Assembly: GCA_033239525.1 (NCBI GenBank)
Contig: BSYO01000028.1
Coordinates: forward strand, 10,781,597 to 10,845,596
Source of the DNA: Nepenthes gracilis
Taxonomy: Eukaryota > Streptophyta > Magnoliopsida > Caryophyllales > Nepenthaceae
Reading direction: 5' to 3'
DNA length: 64,000 nt
In this document: piece after piece, positions 49,754 through 62,800 of the stretch
Numbering within the stretch: position 1 is the stretch's first letter
Layout of the letters: each line of letters begins with the position of its first letter
Made by a program: the position numbers and the translations under genes
The notes under the pieces: generated by a model
Database searches by the model: none
What the model saw: only the letters and a program-made list of their open reading frames with translations
Told to the model about the DNA's origin: nothing

Positions 49754-51348
49754 TGTCACGAATTTGGACAAAGCAGATCAATTTAAATAATTAATTATAA
49801 TTTCTAAAATCTAAAATTTTAAATAAATTAAATAAATAACATAAAATCCTAAAATCCGGGTGTGACCACAAAAAATATAACTTAATAAAATTAAATCCAC
49901 ACAGGATTTCATCGAACAGCCATCCGAAAAAAATAAATACGACATGCTCTACAATCATCGTAATGGATGTAATAATTTAACCAAAAATCATAACCAAACA
50001 CAACATAATTTCTAAACTGTTCTTGAAATATAACCATGGGTCTATAGCCAGTCAATTCTATAATCCAATTACATCAAATACCAATTTAAACCATAATAGA
50101 ACCAAAACTCACCAAATCAGATGAGTAGCTGACAGATCACTACCATACTCCTACAATACATCCGAATTTTCTATTCTGAAGGGATAAAATATGAAAAGTG
50201 AGCCTAATACTCAGCAAATATCATATTTAAACAAAAGGAGTCCAATAAATTAGAGAGAAGATTAAATGGGTAAAATCCGTTCAAATGACAGAATAAATTC
50301 TAATTGTCGATAAAATGAATCCAATAAAAATTCAAAATTTAAAATCTAATAGTAGTCTCATACTCAAATCAAATATCCAAATCCAAAATAAATATCCAAA
50401 TAAGAAAACAGTCCTCATCGCGACGTGTATATATATCTATAAATATATATATAAATAAAATAAAAGTGATTCGAATCAATTTCAATAGGCAAATAGCTAA
50501 TTCTGAAGTCCAGTCTAAGTCCAAGTTCGAGTCCAATTTCAAGGTCCGATCAACTTGTGATTTTGGGCAGAATCTGATAGCCGAATGATCTAATAGAGTG
50601 CGTAGAAGCCGAAATAGTGCCATGATAGATAGTTTAAGGGATCAGATCAAAATATATAGTCAAATCATTTGTACAAGACATATCAAGGTCGAACTGTGGA
50701 TGAAATCGGCGAATTTTAAATTCAAATCTAAAATCTAAGTCCAAATCAAAGTCTAATACAAATCAATGTAGAGATACTAATTATGCATCAAATTTGAGTT
50801 CCGAATATTTAAAGACTAATTTGAGGAAGGGTTATACATAATCTTAGTAACCTTAAACCAAATCAAATGCAAATTAAGCTAGCATGAATGGCTATCCAAG
50901 TAGTCTATACCCATGGGTAAGTGGCTCACTATTATTTGTTACTCGTGACTTTGGGTGCAATAAACTTTTCAGATATATTAGGATATCCGAATATATTATA
51001 AACTCGAATAAAATCATCCAAATGGAAAGGGTAATTACTCCAAACCTTTTTTGTTGGCAAAAATGGATTTTAAAATAACAAATATCTTTCCGTTGGGAGT
51101 TGGACAAAATATCTAATGTCCAAATCTAAATATAGTGATCACAACCTGACACATGCATGCGACTGCATGGATTATACAAAGTTTTTATGCTTATTTTTAT
51201 ACAAATATGCTGATGTAAAATATACAATGTTTAATAAATTATTTAAACTTTTAGAAAAATAGTAAACCCTCTAAAGTCATAAAACCCAATCTAGAAATAT
51301 CCAAGTCTGCCAATGAATCATACATGCATGTACAAATTAAATTGTTCA

Positions 51349-53970
51349 TATAAGGTATCAATTTTTGAAACATGGTATACTCAAGTAATAAGTTGGAATA
51401 AGTGAATTGAGGTCGTAGGACTCGGGAGGAATCAGATTTTAAGACCAAAGACTTGAAATCAATAGAATTAAAAACCTTAATTATAATCTCGAAATATTAC
51501 TTCGAAAATATAATTTGGATTTTTAATGACGATAATCTTGGGGTATTAAATTAATTTAACCTCAATTAGGCTCGAGGTATGCGGAGGGATGCATTTTGGG
51601 TCAAAAATTGGGTAGTGTTGTAAGGCGCTCAAGCGTCCGGTGAGCGCCAATTTCCCGAGTAGGCGCGGTCGCTGCACACTACGGGCTGCGCTCGAGTGCG
51701 AGTCCGCGTAAAAGCCCGTGCAGCTTCCTCTTTTAAAACGCTGAACGCGTTTTTTTGGGTGATGAAGGAAGAATGTTCAGGTAGAGAGAGAGAGGAGGGA
51801 GAAGAGAGAGAAGCAGCCGATCGGAGGCCCTTGGGGCAAATTTCAGTTTTAAACTAGTTGGAGAAGTCATAAAGCACATTGAGGCAAGTATATCTATACC
51901 ATTTTTCTTCCGTTTTCATTGATTTTTGTTCGATCCCTTTCTGGTATTTTCTTCTAATACTCGACCCCATATATATCATTGTGATACCCATAGTCTAATT
52001 ATGCATATATGTGAAATTCATAGCTCGATTCATTATTTTCGCTCCATTTTGCATGTTTGAAACCCTCACCCACGCACGTGTACTGTTCATGCACAATCGG
52101 GTGGATTCCGGCCCTTGATTTTTGGGACTTTTACATAAGTTGAAACTCTAATACCATTACCTACACCCTAGGCAAGTTAATTTGCTGATTGAATAGCCGA
52201 TTTGGTAGAATTATGTGAATTCCCGTTCGCGAAACCCTAACCTTGCGCTCTCGTGGTTTTGGGCTCCGATTTTTGAGGTTTTTGATTTATTTGGGACTAG
52301 AATATGATTATGCATGTTTTGGGTAAGTTAATTCATCGATTGGGTATCCGAATTTGTGGAATTCAGTACAATTTCGTTCGTGAAGCCCTTAACTCCCACC
52401 TAGAATTTTAGTTACCCACGCCTTAGGTTTGATAAATTACCTGTCGAATGTCTGAAATTTTAAAAATTAATCGATATGTGTGCTGGGTATTGTTTACGGT
52501 ACTGTTCATGCCACGGGTACTATTCACCCAAGACTCTATGATGAATTTTGCAAAATTTTGCATTGTATAATTGTTAATCAAGTTGTATATATATTTGTAT
52601 ATGTTTAATTGTTACTCCGAAAATTATGTTTGTTAACTAATTGTGAAGGAATTGTGACCTGGAAATTCCTAAAGTTATAATTGCCATTCAATGATAAGCA
52701 TCTTTACTTTTTTCTATATTTATGAAATTCGTATATATAATTTAAATCATGAGAAGACTTGAATCGAAGAAAGATAATAGTCGTGAGCGTGATCGGCAGG
52801 AAGTCCATAATGTGATATGTGATATGGAAACGTGATTCTCCTGAGTGGAGAAAATGTGAATTGAAATGGGCATGGTAGACTTCTCCTCAAAGGAAAGATT
52901 AATTTTGAAACTAGAATCATGGACTTATGTTTATTGGGTGGTACCCTCTGGCTTGCCACATACATTACAGTGGGAACCCAAGGAATACTCTGGCCTGTCA
53001 TGGGGGCAGGCGATATTCATGGTACGCCTTAAGATACTACTGTAGAAGAACGAGGATTGCCCTGGTTCTCAAGGGATATGGGAGGAATTGTTATGATCGA
53101 GTGCTGCAGGCCGAAAATATAGCTGCTAGTCAAGTGCTGTAAGCTTAAAATGTAATCGTGTGCATTAGAATGTGTAGCGAACACATTTCTTTTCTCATTC
53201 TCTCGCATCGTTGGCCATACGATTTACTGGCCCTAATCTGCAAAAATAAATAATTATATATAAATTATAATCCAAAAAGGAAAAATAAACTGTATACCAA
53301 AGTATACCCTATTATATCCCTTTTAAATGTATCTCCTTTATGTTCATGCCTTTTCTTGCTTATTTTTTCCATGTTGATTATCGTTTGGTTATGATGTACT
53401 TGCGGAGCTTTTTAGCTCACTATTACTTCTTTTTGTCTCCAATTTAGCACAGGTTTGATATATTCGACGGATTGGAATAGAAGCTAGAAGTGGACTAAGC
53501 ATTGGATTTAGAAGAACTTGTAGTTTAATTTACGTTTGGATAAAATTGTATATGTATATTTATATTCCTCTGTTGGAAAGAGTGATATATACCGAACAAA
53601 ATGACTGATGATTGGACAGATTAGTTTCTGCTGTGTTGGGTTTATTTATGTTTCCGCAGGTTATATATGGATTTATAATAGGTACTTTGTGGCATCTCTT
53701 AGATCCAACATGGTAGTTTAGGTGTGCTGTGTTGGAGCCATGTATGATATGACAATTGTGGTCCTATGTATTGTGTTGTAGGATAAAATTATTGAATTTA
53801 AATAATTGTGTGCTTGTACAAGTTTATTCTAAACAGATTGTATTATGATTTTTATCCAATTGTAAAAGAAACTCTGCAGGATTTTTAGCAGAAACTTATA
53901 ATATTAATTAGGGACTTTATTGTGGATTTTGACGGAGGTTATTTAAAGAAAAATAACCCGATCTATCACA
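51349..53970 (+). mobile_element. Solo LTR D, copy 1, nested in LTR3
   Basis: It begins TATAAGGTATCAATT (copy 2 keeps TGTAAGGTATCGATT) and ends GATCTATCACA. The flanks GTTCA (51344-51348) and GTTTG (53971-53975) are a 5-bp target duplication altered by transitions. Inside are a GC-rich block with GAGCGCC and GCGCTCGAG words (51625-51720), an AGAGAGAGA run (51784) and a long AT-rich tail. There are no primer sites or coding region. I read it as a solo LTR of a different gypsy family, plus orientation judged from the ends. Confidence 0.85.
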
Positions 53971-54542
53971 GTTTGGGTATATAAAAATACATGCATACTA
54001 GTAAAAATTTTAAACAGTATTCAAAATATATCAAATATTAAATCAGATCAAAAACGGGATTTTCAGAAATTTACCTTGACCTCATATTTTACAGATCTGA
54101 AGAAAAGATATCCCAAAACACCCGAATCACGCGATACTCCTCATTGCCGCACGCTGCCCGTGCCTCACCTTGCCCTCTCTCTTTACACGTCTTCTCTGCC
54201 GCAGCTGCTGCTCATCCACGGCTGTTGCCAGTCGCCAGCGTGTTACCACTGGCCGTTGCCAACCACCGTCGCTCACCACTACACGCCGCCACTAACGCTG
54301 CCGACAACCATGATGACCTCACCGAGCATTGTCAGCCACCGCCCACACCAACCACCACTGTGCCACCCATGAGCCGCTGTCTCCTCACAGCACCTTGCCG
54401 GCCTTCCCGACATCAAATCTCTTGCCGACGGTCAGCCGCTGCCTCCCATGCCGGCCTCCTCACTCTCCTCTCTTCACCCCTCTTCTCCCCCTTATCTTTT
54501 CCCGATTTCTCTTGATCCTTATCTATTCTTTCTTTTTTTCGT

Positions 54543-54574
54543 ATTATTATTATTATTATTATTATATTGTTATT
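54543..54574. repeat. (ATT)n microsatellite in LTR3
   Basis: A run of about ten ATT units with one interruption, at the same place in the LTR as the longer run in LTR2. Confidence 0.9.
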
Positions 54575-54769
54575 ATTTTCTATTTTACTTTTTTATATTT
54601 CAAAATTTAAATAGATCTTCGGGTGATGGCACGAGCATATTTCAGGCACCGGCCCAACTATCCAAATATTCGTCCAAATTTTATAATATTTAATTAATTT
54701 TTATCATGTCCAATTTATCAAAAATTATAATTAATATTAAATAATCTAAATGGAATCCGAGATATAACA

Positions 54770-57050
54770 AACTCTTTGCTAGAAAACGTTCAGAGATGGA
54801 GAACAAAAGAGGGTGAGATGGAAACAGAATTCGGGGACAATAGAAAGTCCATCGCCAAGCTATTGTCACACAATCAGTGTTTGGTAGCATATAGTATTAA
54901 TGATAGTTACTATGTGGAGAAATTCAAATAGGTTAGCTAAATGGGTTTTACATGGCAGCAATTAGTAGCACTTTAACTCCATCGTCCATTGTTTGGATCC
55001 AACCCAGAACCATTTCACTTTATTTGACTATCAGAATCTTCTAACTAAGTGCATTACTAAAGATATCCATCCAACACCCTTAAATCACCAGCATATCCCC
55101 CCAATCAAAGCTAGCACAAATTTCACTATCTTCGAAGTAGACTCAGCACCAAACTTCTTTTGACATTTGGTTACACATTTTTATTTTCTTCTAGGCACCT
55201 AAATTAAATGTTGCAGGTACTGAGAAATCTAAAATTTATATCAGGATTTTAACTGTAGATAGCAATGCTTTTGATAATATCAAGTATAAAAATGTGCCAA
55301 CTTTGATGTATTTCAAAGAAACTATTTCAGAAAAAAATAATTATAGAGAGACTTTTTAGAAATTTAATCCCAATGAGTATATAAGAAAGCATATTACTGG
55401 CACATTCATAAGTTTCCAAGGTAGAGCTTTATATTTACTAAGTAAAGAAGTGATATCAAAAAAATGTCTTCGATTCAGAAAAGATTCTATATAATATAGT
55501 TCCTTATACTTATTCTAAATATTTAATAATCACAAATGTATTGATTGTCTGTTTATAATGTAGGTTGAAGAAAAAATGGCTTGGGCTTGAAAAAAGGTTG
55601 GCCTTCCTTTTGGAACCTTCATAGAAATTTCTACCTCAAAAAAATTAACTGACTGTAATAAGAATGTAGAACTTACTTATACTTGTTTTGAAAATTTTGG
55701 AATAATGACACAGGACTATGGGGAAATGACACACTTAACCCCAAGGAGTTCTTGGGACATGCCAATTTGCTAAAATTGTGGAGAGGTTTATCCGAAATCA
55801 GTTGAAAAAAGAAATACAGAAACTGCATGCTACTTGGAAAACCAACTCTAGGAGGTTACAGAAACTAAGTTGTTACTTAACCAGGAATGAAGCCACTCAA
55901 AGAGAGACCATACGAAGAGGGTAGAAAAACCACCTTCTGGATCATCTATAAATACAAAGATTCTAAGGTTTGACACTCATCAACATTCACCAAAAGATAC
56001 AAATTTGGGTGCACTATAGCAACATTCTAAGGTTTGGAGTTTATCCCCCATGGGACATTTTCTCCTAACAAAATTATTCTCAAGTTGGAGACAGTTTTCC
56101 AGAAACCGTGTAACAAAAAATTCTCCTCCTAACAAAATTATTTTACACTATTTTTCACCTTTGTTTGGATGTTCTCGGATGTGCAGTGCATGCACCAATA
56201 TTTGTGCTTTGTTTAATAGCGGTAGAAAATTGTACATGCCAGTATTTGCACATGTTTAATAGTGTTGGCTCTATTTTCTATTTGCAAACTGTTATTAGTA
56301 TTCTTTTTGTTTGCTCCGTTCCGGTGTAATACTCAGTTGAGTTTTAATTTTTGTTTAGAGATAATTTTGGTGTCCTCCAAAGAGAAAAGACTGTGAAGAA
56401 TGATTTTGGTATTCTCCTAAGAAAAGAGACTGTGGATAATAAATCTTTGCATCACTGTACCTTTGCTTGTTAGTATTGTAAATTAATTTTAAACTTGGTG
56501 TCTGTAATTTATCTTGAGTTTGAGTATTGGAGGGGATGTCAACAATATTATTTTCTATATTTCTTTAGTTTATTTTTAAATATAATTAAATTATATTGAG
56601 ATATTTAAAATTATATCAGAGTTTTTTGTAAAGTAACTTATTACTCATGACTACCGAACACCCAGAAAAATAAAAAATCAAATCAGATGATCTTAACATT
56701 CAAAGGAGACATACTTGCAAGGTCAAATTTAGACTATAAATTATAAATTCAAGTATATTTTATTAAATTATAAAAAATATTTATGTTAATATTATTTTTT
56801 AAAGATTTTTTAGGTTACTTAAATAAACAAAGTAATACAGATGAATAAAGCTCGGTGCATTCTAAAGTTTAGGAGAATAATATTGCATAGAATTGTTTAT
56901 AAATTTGTCAGAATATATTAAATTTTTTTTTAAAAAATATTATAAGATAATTTTATTCTATTATATAAATATTATTTGTGTATTTTTAATTAATATAAAT
57001 TTTATATTTTTATTAAAATTTTATCCATTAAAGTATATAATTTAGAGATA
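54770..57050 (+). other. CACTA 3' region with unidentified protein-like stretches
   Basis: Directly after the array, 54770-54890 reads in one frame as a charged, possibly coiled segment (LLENVQRWRTKEGEMETEFG) that could be the end of the accessory CACTA protein. At about 55210-55500 another stretch, interrupted by one stop, reads as protein (VAGTEKSKIYIRILTVDS and onward) but matches nothing I can name. From 56500 the DNA becomes AT-rich toward the right terminus. Confidence 0.4.
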
Positions 57051-57340
57051 AAATCATGTACTTTTTGTGACACAATTATTTACCATTAAATATATTATTT
57101 AGTGACAAATTAAAAATACAAGTTAGTGACAAAATTATTTTCTCACTAAATAATATTATTTAGTGATAAATTATTTTTTATCAATAAATAATTTTTTTGT
57201 GACAAAATAAAAATTCGTCACTAAAAATTTAGTGATAATTTTATGAAAAATTTATATTTTGTCACTAAATCTTTTAGTAATAAATTTATAATTTATAGTG
57301 ACAATATATTTTGTCACTAACAATGAAAATTATTGTAGTG
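57051..57340 (+). repeat. CACTA right subterminal repeats and terminus
   Basis: Dense repetition of GTGACAAA, TCACTAAA and TTTAGTGAT in both orientations over 290 bases ends in ATTGTAGTG at 57340. Its reverse complement begins CACTACAAT. The same words occur at the left end of the element. Such arrays are the accessory-protein binding region in En/Spm relatives. Confidence 0.75.
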
Positions 57341-57662
57341 ATTAGATACCAATTCTATCCTAAATTTGTATATGCACCACTCAGGCATACTTTAGGCATC
57401 AACATTCTGCCTAAAATTTCCTCTTGTGCCGGTCAAGTATAGATCAAATATCATTCGACCTAATTTATTTCAATTAAAAATTTAATTTTTAACATAAAAT
57501 ATTAATTAATCTTATAAATTTATCAGTTTAATTAACTTTTTATTTTTATAATAATTTTTTTCAATTCATAACTCATAATATATTAATTAGTCACCTAAAT
57601 TTATATGCGAATTTACGTTTATCATAATGTAATTTTTTTAAAAAAAAATTTAGGACGTTACA
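57341..57662 (-). mobile_element. Right part of the LTR split by the CACTA transposon
   Basis: The sequence starts with the CACTA target duplication ATT (57341-57343). It holds the family block GCACCACTCAGGCATACTTTA (about 57374), comparable with GTGCACCTTGGGCACC in LTR2, then AT-rich DNA, and ends GGACGTTACA. It continues the LTR left at 21533-23848. Together they form one LTR of about 2.6 kb. Confidence 0.7.
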
Positions 57663-57824
57663 AATAGCTACAAGAAACTTAAAAAATTCAAGATTAGAAA
57701 TTAGCAAAGATGGCTAATAAATTACAAAGCACGGAGTTAGGGTTTAGCTGAAATGTTTTCCCTCCCTTATTTTTAATTTGAAAATTGAAACTAAATAACC
57801 TCCCTTATTTTTAATTTGCAGAAA
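57663..57824. repeat. Spacer with a 20-bp direct repeat
   Basis: Between two LTR pieces lie about 160 bases of unassigned DNA. They include two exact copies of CCTCCCTTATTTTTAATTTG at 57761-57780 and 57799-57818. Confidence 0.6.
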
Positions 57825-59386
57825 TATAAAGCATGCACAAAATTGAAGAACTAAATATTAATAATACCAACTTGAGGAAGGGTTACCCTCATCCAGTAAC
57901 CACGGCTATATCGGCTGCGATTTAACCCAGCAGCTCAAGGCTCGACTACAGTTTAGGCCAGTAGCTCAAGGCCATCCATGTACTCTGTCTCCCATAAATT
58001 AGGAACTTGCTCACTATATTTTACCACCCGCGACTTTGGGTGCAACCTCAAGTTTTAATTATATATTAGGACGTCAGAATATATTAGTTTTCCGTCAATT
58101 TCTTACGATGGTTCTCAATTAAATACACAGTGGGGCAGGTCAGTTACAAATATCTCAACCTTCCTTCTAGCGGAAGTAGCCTATCATATACGTCCCCATC
58201 GGGAGCGGCGCCACAAATAGCTTATGCCTCATATCACAAATCGACCCCTAGGGTCTTGGACTGCCATGGTTCCATAGTGATCCCACCCCCGACAACATGC
58301 ATGATTAGTGCAAGGCCTGGTTCATGGTTCCACAATACACGGATACACAAACATACATATAGATCGTCCGGGTGTCCAAAATCCCTCCAAATTATAAATA
58401 TCAGTACAAAACCACCGCACAACCGATAAAATATACATGCATGTACACAATTGATAAATTGAGGGAATATAAAAATATATGCATGTTAGTAAAATCTCCC
58501 ACGGTAGTCAAAATATATCAGAAATTAAATCAGACCAAGAATAGAGTTAGAGGAAACTTGCCTTAATATTATACTTTACAGATCTGAAGAAAGGATGTCC
58601 CGAAGTACCCGATTTGTGCCTCTCTCTCCTCTGTCGCGTCCACTCTCTCTCCTCCGCGCAGCCTCTGCCAGCTGCTGCCGACCACTCCGCTGCCGCCGAT
58701 CGACCACCGCACCGCCTCACGTGGCTGTTGCCGGCCTCTTCGGCACCACCCAGCCGACGCCGGCGTCGAAATCGTTGCGCTGCCGCCTCTTCTCTCTCCT
58801 CGCGTGACTTCGTCGTCGCTCTCTCTCCCCTCGCACCGCTCGCACTACTACCGCATGCCACAACCTCCGCTCACCACCGTGACCACCAATGTCGCCGCTA
58901 CCACCCTGAACGGCCGCCGTCGACTCTTCTGGCAACGATTTCCTCACCCATCGCAGCCGCCGCCTCAACCACAACTACTGCAACAATCGCGGTCACACCC
59001 ACAATCACCATGGACCGCCGTTCACCTGCGCCGCCGCCGCCGCTGTTGCCCTCTTCCTCCTTCTCCCTTCTCCCTTCCGCTTCCTTCTTCTTCGAACCAC
59101 ATGAGACCCTAGCCGCCCCCCTTTCTCCCTCTCTCTCCTCTTCTCCCTCTCTCCCCGACTCCAATCTCCCCTCTTTTTTTCTTTTTTACTTTATTATTAT
59201 TATTATCTTAAATTTTAAATTTTAAATCAAATTCCGAACAACAGCACAGGCACACCTCGGGCGCCGCCCCAAAATTCCGATCATTCTCCAAAATTTTAGA
59301 ATATTTTAATTTACTTTCACCACGTTTGAAATACCCAAAATCACAATTAATATTAAAATAATTCAATCGGGATCCGAAATATTACA
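57825..59386 (-). mobile_element. Left-truncated LTR C, fused to LTR4
   Basis: The sequence aligns with the split LTR (22460-23790 and 57370-57662): AACTTGAGGAAGGGTTACCC (57870), AGCAGCTCAAGGC (57929), GATCTGAAGAAAGGATGTCC (58581), a GC-rich C/T island (58610-59160) and a TTATTATTATTATTAT run (about 59191). Its right end GATCCGAAATATTACA is a proper LTR terminus. The left roughly 900 bases are missing. Open frames of up to 203 codons inside the island are Pro/Ser/Arg-rich in several frames and are not considered genes. Confidence 0.75.
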
Positions 59387-59843
59387 ATAATTTAACCAAA
59401 AATCATAACCAAACACAACATAATATCCAAACTATTCTTAAAATATAACCATGGGTCTATACCCGGTCAATTCATTAATACAATTATATCAAATATCAAT
59501 TTAAACCATAATAGAACCAAAACTCACCAAATCATATGAATGACTGATACATCACTAGCATATTCCTACAATATATCCGAATCTTCTACTCTGAAGGGAT
59601 AAAATATAATAAGTGAGCCTAATACTCAACAAGTATCATATTTAAACAAATAGAGTTCAATAAATGAGAGAGAAGATTAAATGGATAAAATCCGTTCAAA
59701 TGACAGAATAAATTCTAATTGTCGATAAAATGAATCCAATAAAAATCTAAAATCTGAAATCTAATAGTAGCCTCGTACTCAAAACAAATATCCAAATTCA
59801 AAACAAATATCCAAATCAGAAAACAGTCCTCATCGCGACGTGT

Positions 59844-59874
<31 letters not shown>

Positions 59875-62800
59875 ATAGAAGTGATTCGAATCAATTTCAA
59901 TAGGCAAATAGCCAATTTCAAAGTCCAATCCAAGTCCAAGTTCGAGTCCAACTCCAAGGCCTGATCAACTTGTGATTTTGGATATAATTCGATAGTCGAA
60001 TGATTCAATAGTGTGCGTAGAAGCCGAAACAGTACCACGATAGATAGTTCAAGAGTTCGGATGAAAACATATAGTCAAATCATTTGTACAAGACATACCA
60101 AGGTCAAGCTGTGGGTAAAATTGACGAATTGTAAATCCAAATCTAAAATCAAAGTCAAATCAAAGTCTAATACAAATCATGCATCAAATTGGAGTTCTGA
60201 CTATTTAAAGACTAGTTACAGGAAGGGTTATACATAATCTTAATAACCTTAAACCAAATCAAATACAAAATAAGCTATCATGAATGGCCATCCATGTAGT
60301 CTATACCCATGGGTAATGGCTCACTATTATTTGTCACTTGTAACTTTGGGTGTAATTTTTAAACTTCTCAGATATATTAGGATGTCCGAATATATTATAA
60401 ACTCGAATGAAATCATCCAAATAGAAAGAATAACTACTCCAAACCTTTCTTGTCGGCGAAAATAGATTTTTAAATAATAAATATCTCTCCATCGGAAGTT
60501 AGCCAAAATATCTAATGTCCAAATCTAAATGTAGTGACCACAACCCGACACATGCATGTAACTACAGGAATTATACAAAGTTTTTATGCTCATTTTTATA
60601 CAAATATACCGATATAAAATATATAATATTTAATAAATTATTTAGACTTTTAGAAAAATAGTAAACCCTCTAAAATCATAAAACCGAATCTAAAAATATC
60701 CAAATCTGCCAATGAACCATACATGCATGTACAAATTAAATAGTTTGTGTAAGGTATCGATTTTCAAAACATTGTCTATTCAAGTAATAAGTTGGAATAA
60801 GTGAATTGAGGTCGCAGGACTCGGGCGGAATCAAATTTTAAGACCAAAGTCTCAGAATCGGTGGAATTAAAAACCTTAATTATAATCTCGAAATATTAGT
60901 TTGAAAATATAATTTGGATTTTTAATGACGATAATCTTGGGGTATTAAATTAATTTAACCTCAATTAGGCTCGAGGTATGTGGAGGGATGCATTCGGGTC
61001 AAAAATTGGGTGGCGGTGTAGGGCGCTCGAGGGCCCAGTGAGCGCCGGTTTCCCGAGTAGGCACGCTCACCGCGCACCACCAGCCACGCTCGAGCACGAG
61101 TCCGTGTAAAAGCCGTGTGCGGTTTCCTCTTTTAAAATGCTGAACGTGTTTTTTTGGGTGACGAAGGAAGAACATTCAGGTAGAGAAAGAGAGGAGGGAG
61201 AAGAGAGAGAAGCAGCCGATCGGAGGCCCTCGGGGGGAATTCCGATTTTGAGCTAGTTGGAGAAGTCGTAGAGCACATCGAGGCAAGTATATCTATACCA
61301 TTTTTTTTCATTTTTATTTATTTTTGTTCGATTCCTTTCGGGTATTTTATCCCGATACCAGACCCCATGTATATCATTGTGATGCCCATAGTCTGATTAT
61401 GAATATATATGAAATTCATTGTCCGATTCATTATTTTCGCACCGTTTTGCATGTTTGAAACCCTCACCCATGCACGTGTATTGTTCATGCATGATTGGAT
61501 GGATTCCGGCCCCCGATTTTTGGGACTTTTACATAAATTGAAACTAAAATACCATTACCTACACCCTAGGCAAGTTAATTTGCTGATTGAATACCCGATT
61601 TAGTGGGATTATATCAATTCCCGTTTGTGAAACCCTAACCTCGCGCTCTGGTGGTTTCGGGCTTCAATTTTTGAGGTTTTTGATTTATTTAGGTCTAGAA
61701 TATTATTATACATGACTTGGGTAAGTTAATTTATTGATTGGGTATCCAAATTTGTGAAATTTGGTGCAATTTCACTCGTGAAGCCCTTAACTCACTCCCA
61801 GACACCGTTTAAGTTTCGATTTGGGATTAAATGTATAAATTGACTTGGAATTTTAGTTACCCATACCTTGAGTTCAATAAATTACCTGTTGAATGTTTGA
61901 AATTCTGAGAATTAATTGATCTGTGTGCCGGGTACTGTTTATATCGCAGGTAGTATTCACCCGAGGCCCTATGATGAATTTTACAAAATTTTGCATTGTA
62001 TAATTGTTAATCAAGTTGTATATATATTTGTATATGTTTAATTGTTACTCTGAAAAATACGTTCGTTAACTAATTGTAAAGGAATTGTGACCCAAACGTT
62101 CCTAAAGTCATAATTGCCATTCGGTGATAAGCAATTTTACTCTTTCCTATGTTTATGAAATTTGTATATATAATTTAAGTCATGAGAAGATTTAAATCTG
62201 AAAGAAAGATAATAGTCGTGTGCGTGATCGGTAGGAAGTCTACAATATGATATGTCATACAGAAATATGATTCTCCTGAGTGGAGAAAATGTGAATCAAA
62301 ATGGACATGGTGGACTTCAAAGGAAGGATTAATTTTGAAACTAAGATCATGGACTTATGTTTATTGGGTGGTACCCTCTGGCTTGCCACGTACATTACGG
62401 TGGGAACCCAAGGAATACTCTGGCCGCTCATGAGGGCGGGTGATATTCGTGGTACGCTTTAAGATACTACTGTAGAAGAACGATGATTACCTTGGTTCTC
62501 AGTGGATATGGGACGAATTGTTATGACCGAGTACTGTAGGCCTAAAATGTAGCCGTTGGTCGAGTGCTGCAAGCTTAAAATGTAACTATGTGCTTTAGAA
62601 TGTGTAGCGAACACATTTCTTTTCTCGTTCTCTCACATCATTAGCCAGTACAACTTATTGGCCCTGATCCGCAAAGACAAATAATTATGTATAAATTATA
62701 ATCCAAAAAGGAAAAATAAACTGTGTATCAAAGTATACCCGATCATATCCCATTTAAATGTATCTCCTTTATGTTCATGCCTTTTCTTGCTTATTTTGTC

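Larger units (their letters stand above)
40192..54769 (-). mobile_element. Tandem Ty3/gypsy array: partial LTR, internal A, LTR, internal B, LTR
   Basis: Reading right to left along the minus strand, the order is LTR3 (49754-54769, itself interrupted), internal region B (45935-49753), LTR2 (43693-45934), internal region A (40500-43692) and a truncated LTR1 (40192-40499). Two internal regions share LTR2, the arrangement expected from unequal recombination between LTRs. The outermost 5-mers (GACCT left, AACTC right) do not match, which fits recombination between different copies. Each internal region has an initiator-Met primer site next to its 5' LTR and gag-RT-RNase H-integrase remains in gypsy order. 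Confidence 0.85.
49754..54769 (-). mobile_element. LTR3, split by a solo LTR
   Basis: The LTR starts TGTCACGAATTTGG at 49754 and ends GATATAACA at 54769. Removal of the insertion at 51349-53970 and one GTTTG/GTTCA copy gives an LTR of about 2.4 kb, collinear with LTR2. The family blocks GAGGAAGGGTTATACATAAT (50823), GATCTGAAGAAAAGATATCC (54094), the GC-rich island (54130-54480) and the (ATT)n run all appear in order. Confidence 0.85.
23849..57340 (+). mobile_element. CACTA (En/Spm-type) transposon, expanded to about 33 kb by nested insertions
   Basis: The left end is CACTATAAAAAAATAA and the right end reverse-complements to CACTACAATAATTTTC. The 3-bp duplication ATT flanks the element at 23846-23848 and 57341-57343. 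Both ends carry subterminal GTGACAAAAT/TCACTAAA words, as CACTA elements do. On the plus strand it encodes remains of a TNP2-type transposase (25717-26447 and 30225-31194). The insertion splits an older LTR in two, and both halves are recognisable, which supports the two ends belonging together. Without the nested LTRs the element would be about 10.5 kb, a normal size for an autonomous CACTA. The transposase is broken, so it is not active by itself. Confidence 0.8.

Noticed and set aside
55210..55500. Protein-like stretch considered as a viral movement-protein or coat-protein remnant
   Set aside because: I could not name any family signature; recorded only as unidentified.
58614..59225. 203-codon open frame
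   Set aside because: Same LTR island as in the other family copies, low-complexity Pro/Ser/Thr content and no homologue-like motif.
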